The notes: a model not told the origin generated them from the sequence alone. Shown: positions 21,618 through 29,523, counted from the first letter of the stretch. The stretch: 64,000 nt of DNA from Sphingomonas ginsengisoli An et al. 2013 (GCF_009363895.1 NZ_CP045434.1:2108001-2172000); one strand, 5' to 3'. Translations and numbers: made by a program.

Positions 21618-22256
21618 ATGTTCATCAGTTGGGGGGTGCGGTCCAAGGCCGCGCATGTCGGGGACGCGGGCGTTCGCCATTGCGAGCGGTGCGGCGAGGA
21701 CAGCAATTTCCAGCATTGGGTGACCTATCAGGTGCGCCACGCCTACTGGCTGTTCCGCTGGGTGACCGGCAAGGAAACGCAGCTTGTCTGCGGCCATTGC
21801 GGCGCGCAGCACTGGGGTGACGACACCCTCGACAAGGCGACCGTCGCCAAGGCCATCCCCTTCCTGGACCGGCGGGGCTGGACGCTCGGCGCCGGCGCGC
21901 TCGCCAGCCTGTTCGCCGTCGGCGCGGTGGCCAGCGCGGCAGACGCCAGCGACAATGCCAATTACGTCGCCGCGCCCAGGGTCGGCGACATCTACGAAGT
22001 TGATGCCGCGCGCCTGTCGAGCAATCCCGAGGCGCCGGTCATGTACAGCACGATTCGGGTGGCGGCGATTGCCGGCGACACCCTGACGCTGCAGCCGGCC
22101 AAGACCTATTTCAAGGAGCGGCGCGGCGCCGATCGCGATCTCTCCGACGGAACCGCGCGGTCGCCTGATTACTACGCTGATGTCCGCGACACTGCCGACC
22201 GCCATCAGGTCGCGCAGTGGCTCAAGGACGGGATCATCGTCGACGTCGAACGATAG
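21618..22256 (+). CDS. Hypothetical zinc-ribbon membrane protein
   Basis: 212 residues. An N-terminal zinc ribbon is formed by CERC (Cys22, Cys25) and CGHC (Cys58, Cys61). One transmembrane helix follows at about 89-108 ('GAGALASLFAVGAVASAAD'), then a mostly hydrophilic C-terminal domain (110-212). The topology suggests a cytoplasmic metal-binding head and an external domain, though the helix could also be read differently. No named family recognised. Confidence 0.65.
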   Translation: MFISWGVRSKAAHVGDAGVRHCERCGEDSNFQHWVTYQVRHAYWLFRWVTGKETQLVCGHCGAQHWGDDTLDKATVAKAIPFLDRRGWTLGAGALASLFAVGAVASAADASDNANYVAAPRVGDIYEVDAARLSSNPEAPVMYSTIRVAAIAGDTLTLQPAKTYFKERRGADRDLSDGTARSPDYYADVRDTADRHQVAQWLKDGIIVDVER

Positions 22257-22330
22257 CGCGGCAACGTCCGCGGTTCGCCGGTTCGGGTCGCTAGGCGGAC
22301 CTTCGTGACCCGCCCGGACGTTCGGTCACC

Positions 22331-22948
22331 ATGCTCGAGAACATCCCCCACTGGCTCGGCTCGGCGCTCAGCAACCTGCGCGCCGGGCATGACAAGCTCA
22401 CCCTCGCCCGGCTCGACCTCGGCGGCCTGCCGACGCTCGACCTGATGAGCCCGGCCTTCGCCCCCGGCGCCCGCCTGCCCGAGCGGTTCACCGCCGACGG
22501 GGAAGGCGTGTCGCCCCCGCTCCACTGGCGCGGCGTGCCCGAAGGGACCGCGCGGCTGGCGCTGATCGTCGAGGATCCCGACGCCCCCGCCCCGCGCCCG
22601 TTGGTCCATGCCATCGTCGCCGCGATCGACCCCGCGCTCGATCAGTTGGAGGAAGGCGCGATCCGGGCCGACGGTGACGGCGCGGCGGGCAAGGATGTCG
22701 GCAAGAACAGCTTCGGCGGCGAAGGTTGGCTCCCGCCCGATCCGCCGACCGGCCACGGCGCCCACGACTATGTCTTCCAATTGCTCGCGCTCGACGGCGA
22801 GGCGCCAGCGCCCGACTTCAGCCCCGGGCGCGGCGACCTAGTCGAGCATGTCCGCGGCCACGTCCTCGCCGCCGGGGTGCTGGTGGGGACCTATTCGCGC
22901 GGCGAGGAAGCGCCGGTCGGCCCGGTCGGCGCGGTCGCGCCCGCCTAG
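22331..22948 (+). CDS. YbhB/YbcL family (PEBP, Raf-kinase-inhibitor-like) protein
   Basis: 205 residues. The PEBP landmarks are present: 'GEGVSPPLHWRGVPEGTARL', 'LIVEDPDAPAPRPLVHAIVA' and 'NSFGGEGWLPPDPPTGHGAH'. Bacterial PEBPs are small ligand-binding proteins without assigned enzyme activity. There is no signal peptide, so it is cytoplasmic. Compared with E. coli YbhB it carries an extra N-terminal stretch of about 35 residues. It converges with the DUF1810 gene, overlapping by four bases at the stops. Confidence 0.88.
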   Translation: MLENIPHWLGSALSNLRAGHDKLTLARLDLGGLPTLDLMSPAFAPGARLPERFTADGEGVSPPLHWRGVPEGTARLALIVEDPDAPAPRPLVHAIVAAIDPALDQLEEGAIRADGDGAAGKDVGKNSFGGEGWLPPDPPTGHGAHDYVFQLLALDGEAPAPDFSPGRGDLVEHVRGHVLAAGVLVGTYSRGEEAPVGPVGAVAPA

Positions 22949-23289
22949 AGGCCGAACAGCTCCACCGACGAAGCGAACTTGAGCGCGTCCAATCCGCCGA
23001 ACATCGCCTCAAGGCTCCGCCCGGCGGCCAGCTGCGCGCGAACCGCAGCGACGCTCTCCCGGTAGCGCGGGCCCAGCAGCGGATGGGCGAGATACGCCTG
23101 CGCCTCCTCGGGACCGGACAGACCGTAGAACTTGGCGGCCGGACTGTGGCCGAGGTCGCCGTGCTGGGGGAAGATGAACCACATCCAGTGGGTCCGCTTC
23201 TGCCCTGCCGCGATCTCCGCCAGCGCGCGTTCGAAGACGCCATCGCGCTGCGCCGCGACGAAGCGCTGGAGGTTGAACGGGTCGCTCAC
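22945..23289 (-). CDS. DUF1810 family protein
   Basis: 114 residues from GTG: 'MSDPFNLQRFVAAQRDGVFE', 'HWMWFIFPQHGDLGHSPAAK', 'YLAHPLLGPRYRESVAAV', all DUF1810 hallmarks. Function unknown. The GTG overlaps the stop of the upstream membrane gene by four bases. The longer frame to 23682 is the shadow of that gene and was dropped. Confidence 0.88.
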   Translation of the reverse strand: MSDPFNLQRFVAAQRDGVFERALAEIAAGQKRTHWMWFIFPQHGDLGHSPAAKFYGLSGPEEAQAYLAHPLLGPRYRESVAAVRAQLAAGRSLEAMFGGLDALKFASSVELFGL

Positions 23290-23849
23290 CGCAGCCGCGC
23301 GAAGAGGAGGGCGATGTAGGCGGTGAACAGCACCGTCATGGCGAGCGCGGCGAAGTGGTGCAGCCGCTCGCGCCGGATCAGCGCGGCGGGCAGCGAGATG
23401 GCGAGGAAGGAGAGGTGGAACAGCAGATTCTCGCGCTCGGGCAAACGGCCCTCGAGCACCCACTCGCGAAAGATGCTCCACGGCACCACCGCGAAGGCGA
23501 GCCCGAAGAAGGCGGACGCCTCGCGATAATAATGCGCCTTGAGGTCGAGCGGCTCGGTCGCCGGCACGTCGGGCAGGACGATCGCCGCGAGCATGTAGAT
23601 GAGCGCAGTCTGGACGAGGGTGACGCCGAACGCCGCGAAGCTCCACTCGGTCCGCTGGGTGAGGTTGAAGCTCGCCCACCAATGCTGGGTGACCATCAGC
23701 AGCACCAGCACCGACCAGATCAGCGGCAGCGGATAGAAGCGCACCTGCGCGCGGCTGAGGATCAGCGCGCGATAGCCTTGCAGCACCTGCTGGATGGCAA
23801 GGCCGAGGATGATCGACAGCAGCACCGAGAGATAGGAAAATGCGTCCAC
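23286..23849 (-). CDS. Hypothetical integral membrane protein
   Basis: 187 residues with about five transmembrane helices (near 5-24, 40-58, 72-92, 110-128 and 140-182). It starts MDAFSYLSVLLSIILGLAIQ, a start pattern shared by many hypothetical membrane proteins with a short N-terminus. It is translationally coupled to DUF1810. No family or substrate is recognisable. Confidence 0.7.
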   Translation of the reverse strand: MDAFSYLSVLLSIILGLAIQQVLQGYRALILSRAQVRFYPLPLIWSVLVLLMVTQHWWASFNLTQRTEWSFAAFGVTLVQTALIYMLAAIVLPDVPATEPLDLKAHYYREASAFFGLAFAVVPWSIFREWVLEGRLPERENLLFHLSFLAISLPAALIRRERLHHFAALAMTVLFTAYIALLFARLR

Positions 23850-23915
23850 CGACCGGGCAAGTCCTCAGGCGCCCAGCCTAGCGCGCTCGCCGCGCGGCAC
23901 AATCGTCCGATTGCC

Positions 23916-24377
23916 TCAGCCGCGGGCGAGCCGGACCAGCGCCTCGTCGAGCGCTTGGAGAAAGCGCGAGCGATCGGCCTTGGCGAAGGGCGGCGGGCCG
24001 CCGATGCCCTCGCTTCCCGCGCCCGCGCGCAGGTCGGCCATGATCGCCCGCGTCGCGATCGCCGCGCCGATCCCGGCGTTGGTGAACGCCTTGCCGGTCG
24101 GGGCGAGTACGACCGACCCCGCCTTGAGACAGCGTTCGGCGAGCAGGATGTCGCCGGTGATCACGACGGTCGTAGGCCCGGCGCGCGCGGCGATCCAGTC
24201 GTCGGCGGCGTCGAACGCGTCGGTCACCACCACGCGTTCGATCTGCGGATGCTCGGGCACGCGCAGCCGCTGGTTGCTGACCACGCTGACCGGAACGCCG
24301 TGGCGCCAGGCGACCCGGTAAATCTCGTCCTTGACCGGGCAGGCGTCGGCATCGACCAGGATCCGCCGGGTGGACAT
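23916..24377 (-). CDS. YaiI/YqxD family (DUF188) protein
   Basis: 153 residues: 'RRILVDADACPVKDEIYRVA', 'DDWIAARAGPTTVVITGDIL' and 'FTNAGIGAAIATRAIMADLR' are the DUF188 signature. The fold resembles PIN-like nucleases; activity has not been established for most members. ATG 24377 was chosen (MSTRRILVDAD). The 39-residue gene ends 13 bases upstream. Confidence 0.9.
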   Translation of the reverse strand: MSTRRILVDADACPVKDEIYRVAWRHGVPVSVVSNQRLRVPEHPQIERVVVTDAFDAADDWIAARAGPTTVVITGDILLAERCLKAGSVVLAPTGKAFTNAGIGAAIATRAIMADLRAGAGSEGIGGPPPFAKADRSRFLQALDEALVRLARG

Positions 24378-24390
24378 CGGCGGCGCGGAC

Positions 24391-24510
24391 TCAGCCGTTG
24401 CCGAGCCCGCCGCCGCTGCCCTTGGTCGACGGATTGGCCGCAATCGTCTTGGGCTTCTCCTTCTTGGGTTTGCGCGCTTCCTTGTTCGACTTCACCTGAC
24501 CCTTGGCCAT
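24391..24510 (-). CDS. Conserved 39-residue basic microprotein
   Basis: Reads MAKGQVKSNKEARKPKKEKP then KTIAANPSTKGSGGGLGNG. It is lysine-rich and disordered; short proteins with 'MAKGQxRSNKExRKPKKEKP' are known as conserved hypotheticals in proteobacteria. GAGGGAG lies upstream of the ATG. It probably shares a transcript with the DUF188 gene 13 bases downstream. A nucleic-acid-binding role is plausible from charge only. Confidence 0.75.
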   Translation of the reverse strand: MAKGQVKSNKEARKPKKEKPKTIAANPSTKGSGGGLGNG

Positions 24511-24616
24511 GACGGGCTCCCTCGTTCGTGTGCCGGACGGTTGTTATCACGGCGAAGGCGTTCAACCCACCGGCGGCGATCCGGTGCCGCGCGGGCCCCG
24601 GATCGCCGTCCATCGG

Positions 24617-25363
24617 TCAGCGCAGGCCGCCGCTCGCCGCCAGCTTCTCGCCGGTCAGCCAGCGGCTGTCGTCGCCGGCGAGGAAGACCGCGACGTCGGC
24701 GACATCGTCGGGCGCGCCGATCCGGCCGAGCGGGGTCTGGGCGACGATCTGGCTCTCGAATTCCGAGCCGATCACCCCCGCCTCGCGCGCGCCTTCGGTG
24801 ACGATCATGCCCGGGTTGATCGCGTTGACCCGGATGCCGCGCGGGCCGAGTTCCTTGGCGAGCACGCCGGTGATCGCGTCGACCGCGCCCTTGGTGCCCG
24901 TGTAGATCGCCGACTGCGGGACCAGCAGGCTGGTGATGTTCGACGAGATGTTGATGACGCTCGCGCCGGCTTCGAGGTGCGGCACCGCCGCCTTGGTGGT
25001 GAGCAGGGTGCCGAGCACGTTGATGTCGAACTGGCGGCGATAGTCGTCCGCCGTGACCTCCTCGATCGCGGAGAAGGCATAGACCCCACTGTTGTTGACG
25101 AGGATGTCGAGCCGGCCGAACTGCTCGACCGCGGCGTCGACCAGGCCCTTGGCGTCGGCTTCGTCGGCGACGTTGCCGTGGACCGCGACTGCGCGGCCGC
25201 CGGCGGCGGTGATCGCGTCGACTACCTTGTCGGCGCCCTCCTTGCTCGAGGCGTAGTTCACCACCACTGCCGCGCCCTCGGCGGCAAGCGCCTTTGCGAT
25301 GCTTGCGCCAATGCCCTTGGAAGCCCCGGTGACCACCGCGACCTTGTCTGTCAATTTGCCCAT
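24617..25363 (-). CDS. SDR family oxidoreductase (3-ketoacyl-ACP-reductase-like)
   Basis: 248 residues. The Rossmann motif TGASKGIG is at 12-19, NNSG in 'DILVNNSGVYAF', and the catalytic serine plus YxxxK in 'INISSN...YTGTKGAVDA'; the C-terminal 'FLAGDDSRWLTGE' is typical of SDRs. NAD(P)-dependent; substrate unknown. GGAGC lies before ATG 25363. It is divergent from an ArsR-like gene, with a perfect TTGAAC-N4-GTTCAA palindrome between them, suggesting repression by that regulator. Confidence 0.9.
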   Translation of the reverse strand: MGKLTDKVAVVTGASKGIGASIAKALAAEGAAVVVNYASSKEGADKVVDAITAAGGRAVAVHGNVADEADAKGLVDAAVEQFGRLDILVNNSGVYAFSAIEEVTADDYRRQFDINVLGTLLTTKAAVPHLEAGASVINISSNITSLLVPQSAIYTGTKGAVDAITGVLAKELGPRGIRVNAINPGMIVTEGAREAGVIGSEFESQIVAQTPLGRIGAPDDVADVAVFLAGDDSRWLTGEKLAASGGLR

Positions 25364-25446
25364 GTCATTGCTCCATATCCGTCCGTCGGCGACGCGACCG
25401 CCACCGCAGCGGTGCATCACTTCGGAAGTTCGGGAAGTTGGAACTG

Positions 25447-25462
25447 TTGAACCGATGTTCAA
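25447..25462. promoter_or_regulatory. Palindromic operator between the SDR and ArsR-like genes
   Basis: TTGAACCGATGTTCAA is a perfect 6-4-6 palindrome 22 bases before the ArsR-like start and about 85 before the SDR start. Partial half-sites (GGAAGTTC, GGAAGTTGGAAC) lie just upstream at about 25424-25444. Symmetry and location fit a winged-helix dimer site controlling both directions. Confidence 0.55.
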
Positions 25463-25483
25463 GGGCGCTTATCTGATTTGGCG

Positions 25484-25822
25484 ATGAGACCGCTGCTGCA
25501 CCCTTCGCTCGACGACCTCCGGCCCGACGCGATCCTCCATGCGCTGGCGGATCGCGAGCGGGCGGCGATCTTCGCAGACATCGCCGCGACCGATTGCGTC
25601 GCGCGCTGCGCCGAGGTCGCCGAGCAGCGCGGGCGGACGGTCCCCAAGTCGTCGCTGTCGCAGCATTTCAAGATCCTGCGCGAGGCCGGGCTGATCCGCT
25701 CCGAACGCGTCGGGATCGAGCTGCGCAACTATTCGCGGTGCGCCGAGGTCGAGACCCGCTTTCCCGGGCTGATCAAGGCGATCCTGACCGCTTACGAATG
25801 CGAGGAAGAGGAGGCCGCATGA
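25484..25822 (+). CDS. ArsR-like winged-helix transcriptional regulator
   Basis: 112 residues. 'ADRERAAIFADIAATDCVAR' is followed by 'TVPKSSLSQHFKILREAGLI', a clear winged-helix recognition segment, and the wing 'RSERVGIELRNYSRC'. There is no CxC metal site of classical ArsR, so the signal is unlikely to be a thiol-bound metal. It is divergent from the SDR gene and translationally coupled (ATGA) to the downstream DUF1801 gene. Confidence 0.87.
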   Translation: MRPLLHPSLDDLRPDAILHALADRERAAIFADIAATDCVARCAEVAEQRGRTVPKSSLSQHFKILREAGLIRSERVGIELRNYSRCAEVETRFPGLIKAILTAYECEEEEAA

Positions 25823-26157
25823 GCGACGACTGGCGGGTGCTACGAATGGCGGAAATCCGCGCGATGATCCTCGCCGCGCTGCCGACCGCGGTCGAGGAGC
25901 GCAAGTGGAAGAAGCCGAGCAACCCTGCGGGCGTGCCGACCTGGAGTGTCGACGGGCAGCTGATCTGCACAGGTGAAACCTATCGCGACAAGGTCAAGCT
26001 GACCTTCGCCCATGGCGCCGCGTTGGCCGACCCGGCGGGGCTCTTCAACGCCAGCCTCGACGGCAACCAGCGGCGGGCGATCGACCTCCACGAGGGCGAC
26101 CGCCTCGACGCGACTGCTTTCGAAGCGCTGCTCCAGGCCGCCGCGGCGCGCGCTTAG
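25819..26157 (+). CDS. DUF1801-like (YdhG/YjbR/CyaY-like fold) protein
   Basis: 112 residues. 'EERKWKKPSNPAGVPTWSVD' with 'DKVKLTFAHGAALADPAGLF' matches the DUF1801 pattern. Small soluble protein of unknown role. The start overlaps the regulator's stop by four bases, so it is part of the same unit. It converges with the DUF3140 gene. Confidence 0.8.
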   Translation: MSDDWRVLRMAEIRAMILAALPTAVEERKWKKPSNPAGVPTWSVDGQLICTGETYRDKVKLTFAHGAALADPAGLFNASLDGNQRRAIDLHEGDRLDATAFEALLQAAAARA

Positions 26158-26158
26158 G

Positions 26159-26509
26159 CTATTTCTTGAGGGGGTCGTGGCCCCAATTCATCAACGAATA
26201 GCGCCACTTGGTCTCGCTGACGTCGCCCTCCGGACGCTGCGCCATGTGGCGGTGCACATAGCCCGCCACCTTGCGCATGTGGGCGAGGTCGGCGTCGGTG
26301 AGGTCGGCCTGCTTCTTGCCGAGGATGGCGATGATTTTTCGCCCCGAGCGGTGGCCGGTGCTTTCGCCACCGTCGCCGCCTTGGGTGTGGCTGTCGCCGA
26401 CCTCTCGGCTGTGGTCGGTGTCGAGCCATTTCTCGAGCGCCGGCGGTGTCATGTTCACCGCGGCGTGGAAGTCCCTGACGATCTCAGACCGGTCCAGCGA
26501 GTCGCTCAT
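26159..26509 (-). CDS. DUF3140 family protein
   Basis: 116 residues. 'FHAAVNMTPPALEKWLDTDH' , 'GHRSGRKIIAILGKKQADLT' and 'HMRKVAGYVHRHMAQRPEGD' are the DUF3140 signature; relatives are annotated as DNA-binding or stress proteins without firm evidence. The EcfG-like promoter at 26533-26557 suggests general-stress induction. Confidence 0.88.
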   Translation of the reverse strand: MSDSLDRSEIVRDFHAAVNMTPPALEKWLDTDHSREVGDSHTQGGDGGESTGHRSGRKIIAILGKKQADLTDADLAHMRKVAGYVHRHMAQRPEGDVSETKWRYSLMNWGHDPLKK

Positions 26510-26532
26510 AAGCCTGTCTCCTCAAGGGGTTG

Positions 26533-26557
26533 AACGCTGCTCGCGCCGAGTGGTTCG
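26533..26557 (-). promoter_or_regulatory. EcfG-like promoter for the DUF3140 gene
   Basis: On the minus strand CGAAC is followed by exactly 16 bases and CGTT, the same form as the site upstream of the DUF3008 gene. It lies about 24 bases from the start codon at 26509, with a purine-rich GAGGAG leader between. Confidence 0.5.
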
Positions 26558-26619
26558 AGGCTCTCACCTTTGCTTAACGATGCTTGCCTATGCCTGCGTA
26601 GGATGGGGAGCGTGCAAGC

Positions 26620-27672
26620 ATGAACATGTATCGGAGCCACCCGCAGCATGTGACGATTCCCGACGCGTTTACCGCAGGAATCCGGGCTTATCGCGAGCCG
26701 CCTGAACCGCTTCCGCTCCAGCTGACGTTCCTCGAGGCGGCCGACGAGGCGGCGTGGGTCGAGCAGGTGCGAGTGCTGCTGTCGGCGGGGGATGCCGCCG
26801 GCGCCGAGGCGCTGTTGCGGGATGCTTTTGCGCCATTTGGCGGATCGCTTTCCGCCATTTGCCAAGCGACCAAGGCCGCCGACGTCGTCATCGACGGGTG
26901 GGACGACCTGCTGCCGATCCTGGCCGAATGGGAAGGCCCGCCGATCAGCGCGATCACTCTCGGCCTGACCAACCCGCCCGACCTGGTGTTCGAAGCCGGG
27001 CAGACGCACGAGCCCGAACTGCTGCTCGGGCTCTATTCGGACGAGGCCTTCGCCTTTTCGACCAGCCCGGCGGAGACGGTGCTGGCGGAATGCAGCCGCG
27101 AGATGCCGGCGTGGGTCGGGCATGAGGAAGATGTCGAATTCTATTGCGCGACCGCGGGGCTCGCCGAGCTCAACAGCGCGCTGACGCTCCACAAGCATCG
27201 CCACTTCCTCCGCGACGGACGCGACGGGGTCGAGGGGCGCGCGCCGGGGGGCTATGTCGAATATGTGCTCGGCTGCTGGCTGCGCTCGACGCTGTTCCTG
27301 GCGGCGGTGCAGCGCGCGGCGAAGCAATTGCCGGGTGGGTGCCGGCTGGTCGCGGGGGCGGTCGGGGTCAACGCCGACTTCGTCACGCTGATCGAGCCCA
27401 AGCGCCGCCGCGCCGCCGCCCGCGCGACGCCTGAGAAGAGCAGCGAGCCGCAGTTCGCCGCGCTGACGATCAAGCCGTGGGTGCCGCGCGAGGACCTGGA
27501 CGCCGAGGTCGCGCCGGCGAGCGGCGCGAGCCTGCGCCAGCGGGTGCTGCAGGCCGAAGTGATCCCGATCGTCAGCCCGCCGGTCGTGGCCGCCGCGCCG
27601 GTTGCCGCGCCCGAGCCCGAGCCCGAGGTGAAGCGGAGTTGGTGGTCGCGGCTGTTCCGCCGCGAGCGCTAG
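26620..27672 (+). CDS. Hypothetical protein with disordered C-terminus
   Basis: 350 residues. A soluble N-terminal region (1-270) has three parts: 'LQLTFLEAADEAAWVEQVRV', a central 'WDDLLPILAEWEGPPISAIT', and cysteine-containing 'DVEFYCATAGLAEL'. It is followed by a proline/alanine/glutamate linker (about 305-340) and the basic tail SWWSRLFRRER, which could associate with the membrane. No signal peptide and no recognised family. It converges with the peroxiredoxin gene, three bases separating the stops. Confidence 0.7.
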   Translation: MNMYRSHPQHVTIPDAFTAGIRAYREPPEPLPLQLTFLEAADEAAWVEQVRVLLSAGDAAGAEALLRDAFAPFGGSLSAICQATKAADVVIDGWDDLLPILAEWEGPPISAITLGLTNPPDLVFEAGQTHEPELLLGLYSDEAFAFSTSPAETVLAECSREMPAWVGHEEDVEFYCATAGLAELNSALTLHKHRHFLRDGRDGVEGRAPGGYVEYVLGCWLRSTLFLAAVQRAAKQLPGGCRLVAGAVGVNADFVTLIEPKRRRAAARATPEKSSEPQFAALTIKPWVPREDLDAEVAPASGASLRQRVLQAEVIPIVSPPVVAAAPVAAPEPEPEVKRSWWSRLFRRER

Positions 27673-27675
27673 CGC

Positions 27676-28197
27676 CTAGCGGGGCAGCGCCCGGACCGCC
27701 GCCAGCGTCTTGGCGACATGGTCCTTCCAGCTCAAATCCGAGTGGACGAAGGTGATCCGCCCGTCGCGGGCGATCACGTAGCTGGTGCGGTTGGTCATCG
27801 AGACCACCGGCAATTTGACGTCATAGGCCTTGATGACCTCGGGACTGGCGGTCGCGACCGGGAACTTGCCGCGGCAGGCCTCGGTGCTGAAGCGGCGCAG
27901 CGTCGGCAGATCATCGGCGCTCATCCCGATCACCCGCGCGCCGGCCTTCTGGAAATCGGCGGAGGCATCGCTGAACGCCTTGGCCTCGAAGGTGCAGCCC
28001 TCGGTAAAGGCCTTGGGGTAGAAATAGAGCACCACCGGGCCATGCTTGAGCTGGTCGGCAAGGTGGAGCTTGAAGTCCTTGCCGCCGAGCGCGCCCATGG
28101 TGGTGAAGTCGGGCGCCTTGGCACCGACGGGGAGCGACGCCGCGGCGGGGGCGCCGAGGCCGAGGGTGAGGGCGGCGGCGAACAGCAGACGGCGCAT
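27676..28197 (-). CDS. Exported peroxiredoxin (AhpC/TSA, BCP-like)
   Basis: 173 residues with a signal peptide (MRRLLFAAALTLGLGAPAAA). The peroxidatic cysteine is Cys68 in 'FYPKAFTEGCTFEA'; a second cysteine, Cys108 in 'STEACRGKFP', may be the resolving residue. This suggests a thioredoxin-fold periplasmic peroxidase. The usual TPGCT motif appears here as TEGCT. ATG 28197 was selected since the much longer frame upstream has no family character. Confidence 0.88.
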   Translation of the reverse strand: MRRLLFAAALTLGLGAPAAASLPVGAKAPDFTTMGALGGKDFKLHLADQLKHGPVVLYFYPKAFTEGCTFEAKAFSDASADFQKAGARVIGMSADDLPTLRRFSTEACRGKFPVATASPEVIKAYDVKLPVVSMTNRTSYVIARDGRITFVHSDLSWKDHVAKTLAAVRALPR

Positions 28198-28290
28198 GGG
28201 CTTGCTCCTGGCGAAATGAGAGGTTGGCGCCCGTGCTAGGCCTCCGCGGAGCCCACGTCCACTCGTCCAAGGGCCAGGAGAAGCGGGCAT

Positions 28291-28323
28291 AAAAAGAGGC
28301 GCCCACCCGAAGGTGAGCGCCTC
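28291..28323 (-). terminator. Intrinsic terminator for the lipoprotein gene
   Basis: On the minus strand GAGGCGC and GCGCCTC form the outer stem, CACC/GGTG the inner stem and TTCG the loop, followed directly by a run of five T. It lies 23 bases after the lipoprotein gene. A textbook factor-independent terminator. Confidence 0.88.
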
Positions 28324-28345
28324 GCCTGCGTGCTCTTTCGCGCAG

Positions 28346-28645
28346 TTACTTCTTCTGGGTGCTGTTGCCCGAGATGGTGTCGTCGGCGCTGTTGCCGTCG
28401 AGGTCCGCGCTGGTGCGGACGCGGTCGGCGCGCTCTTCGCCATTCTCGCGGACCATGTCCGCCTTGTTGTTGAGCGCGTCTTCGCGATTCTCGGTGGTGG
28501 CGTTGTCGGCCATGTCCTCGAGGTTGTCGGCGCGGGCTTCGGCGTTCGCCTCAATGTTGTCGGCGGTCTTTTCCTGCGGGGTGTTGTTGCAGGCGGCGAG
28601 CGAAAGCAGGCCGGCGGCGACCGCGAGGGCAGAAAGAGTCTTCAT
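28346..28645 (-). CDS. Small lipoprotein with repetitive acidic helix
   Basis: 99 residues. The signal peptide ends in the lipobox LSLAAC, lipidation at Cys19. The mature part is Asn/Asp/Ala-rich with repeated 'ADN' units (KTADNIEANAEARADNLEDM), suggesting a helical or coiled-coil periplasmic protein. Its length and repeat pattern recall the small structural lipoproteins of the envelope, but no homology is claimed. An intrinsic terminator follows. Confidence 0.8.
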   Translation of the reverse strand: MKTLSALAVAAGLLSLAACNNTPQEKTADNIEANAEARADNLEDMADNATTENREDALNNKADMVRENGEERADRVRTSADLDGNSADDTISGNSTQKK

Positions 28646-28736
28646 GAAAATATTCCCCTGTGTAGCGCTCGGTCCCCCTTCGAGACCGATGACGTTACCG
28701 AAGCGTTTCAATCGCCGAGGCGCGCGGTTGTTCCCG

Positions 28737-29138
28737 TCAGCGGGGCGGGCGGCAGCAGGCGAGCGCGGCGGCGCCGGTGGCGGCGTCCTGCTCGACCAGC
28801 GCCGACGTGCCCTTGCGGCGCATTGGCGCGGCGGCGCCCTGCAACTCGACATAAAGCTGCTGACCGGGGGCGGCTCGTACTTCGAGCGTGGCGTTGCGCT
28901 GGGCCGAAAAGGCGGGCCAGACCGCCTCGATGACGTGCTTGCCGGGGGCGAGGGCGAAGGAGAGCCGGCGCTTCTGGCCGAGCGTGCCGAACTCGTGATC
29001 GTCGATCACCAACGTCGGCGCGAAGAGGATGGGTTCGGCGTACGCGCGGTAGACGACCAGCGTCGCGGCGTTGGCCGGGAGGGCCGGCGGGGCGGCGGGT
29101 AGAGCAGCGGCGAACAGCAAGGCCGAGAGGATGGGCAT
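28737..29138 (-). CDS. Exported hypothetical protein (DUF2846-like)
   Basis: 133 residues. The signal peptide (MPILSALLFAAALPAAPPAL) is followed by a short beta-sandwich-like region: 'LVVYRAYAEPILFAPTLVID', 'FALAPGKHVIEAVWP' and 'PGQQLYVELQ'. This order (small-molecule-like strand, PGKH turn, Y-V-E strand) resembles DUF2846. GGAGGG lies just before ATG 29138; the in-frame ATG at 29159 would overlap that site. Confidence 0.65.
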   Translation of the reverse strand: MPILSALLFAAALPAAPPALPANAATLVVYRAYAEPILFAPTLVIDDHEFGTLGQKRRLSFALAPGKHVIEAVWPAFSAQRNATLEVRAAPGQQLYVELQGAAAPMRRKGTSALVEQDAATGAAALACCRPPR

Positions 29139-29214
29139 GGTCCCTCCATCGATCGGCAATGGTCAGACTAGCGGCCGGGCCGGCGGTTGCAAGCCGGGGG
29201 CCGGCTGACCCGCC

Positions 29215-29397
29215 TCAGCGATCCGAGGCGAGCCAGGCAGCGGCGAGGTAGAGGATGATCGCGATCGGCCCGGTGACCAGCACCGCGAGGATCAGGCCGA
29301 GGCGGACGATCAGCGGATCGAGGCCGGTCGCATCGGCGATGCCCGCGCCGACCCCGAGGACCTTGGCGTCGCGGCGGTTGAGCAGGAACTTCTGCAT
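29215..29397 (-). CDS. PspC domain membrane protein
   Basis: 60 residues. 'LNRRDAKVLGVGAGIADATG' then 'LDPLIVRLGLILAVLVTGPI' is the PspC domain: a cytoplasmic beta/turn and one transmembrane helix with a second short segment. PspC proteins belong to the phage-shock envelope-stress response. No pspA or pspB lies in the window. It is preceded 15 bases upstream by a 36-residue membrane microprotein and by a sigma-54 promoter, the sigma factor used for psp genes in E. coli. Confidence 0.9.
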   Translation of the reverse strand: MQKFLLNRRDAKVLGVGAGIADATGLDPLIVRLGLILAVLVTGPIAIILYLAAAWLASDR

Positions 29398-29412
29398 GGA
29401 TGCGCGCTCCGT

Positions 29413-29523
29413 TCAGGCGAGGTGGATCGGGCCGACGGCGGCCGAGACGAACAGCATGGCGGTGATGAACGCGCCGGCGAGGCTGACCGCGGTATTGCGG
29501 AAATTCGAGGTCGAGATGAACAT
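29413..29523 (-). CDS. 36-residue membrane microprotein upstream of pspC
   Basis: Reads MFISTSNFRNTAVSLAGAFI then TAMLFVSAAVGPIHLA: one transmembrane helix of about 20 residues with an Asn/Arg N-terminus. GGGAG lies eight bases before the ATG. It is the first gene after the sigma-54 promoter and ends 15 bases before pspC, so the two probably form one envelope-stress operon. I know no named family for it. Confidence 0.7.
   Translation of the reverse strand: MFISTSNFRNTAVSLAGAFITAMLFVSAAVGPIHLA

Noticed and set aside
28646-28740. EcfG-like promoter for the small lipoprotein gene
   Set aside because: A GGAAC box is present on the minus strand, but the expected CGTT position reads GATT (two mismatches), so the match is too weak.
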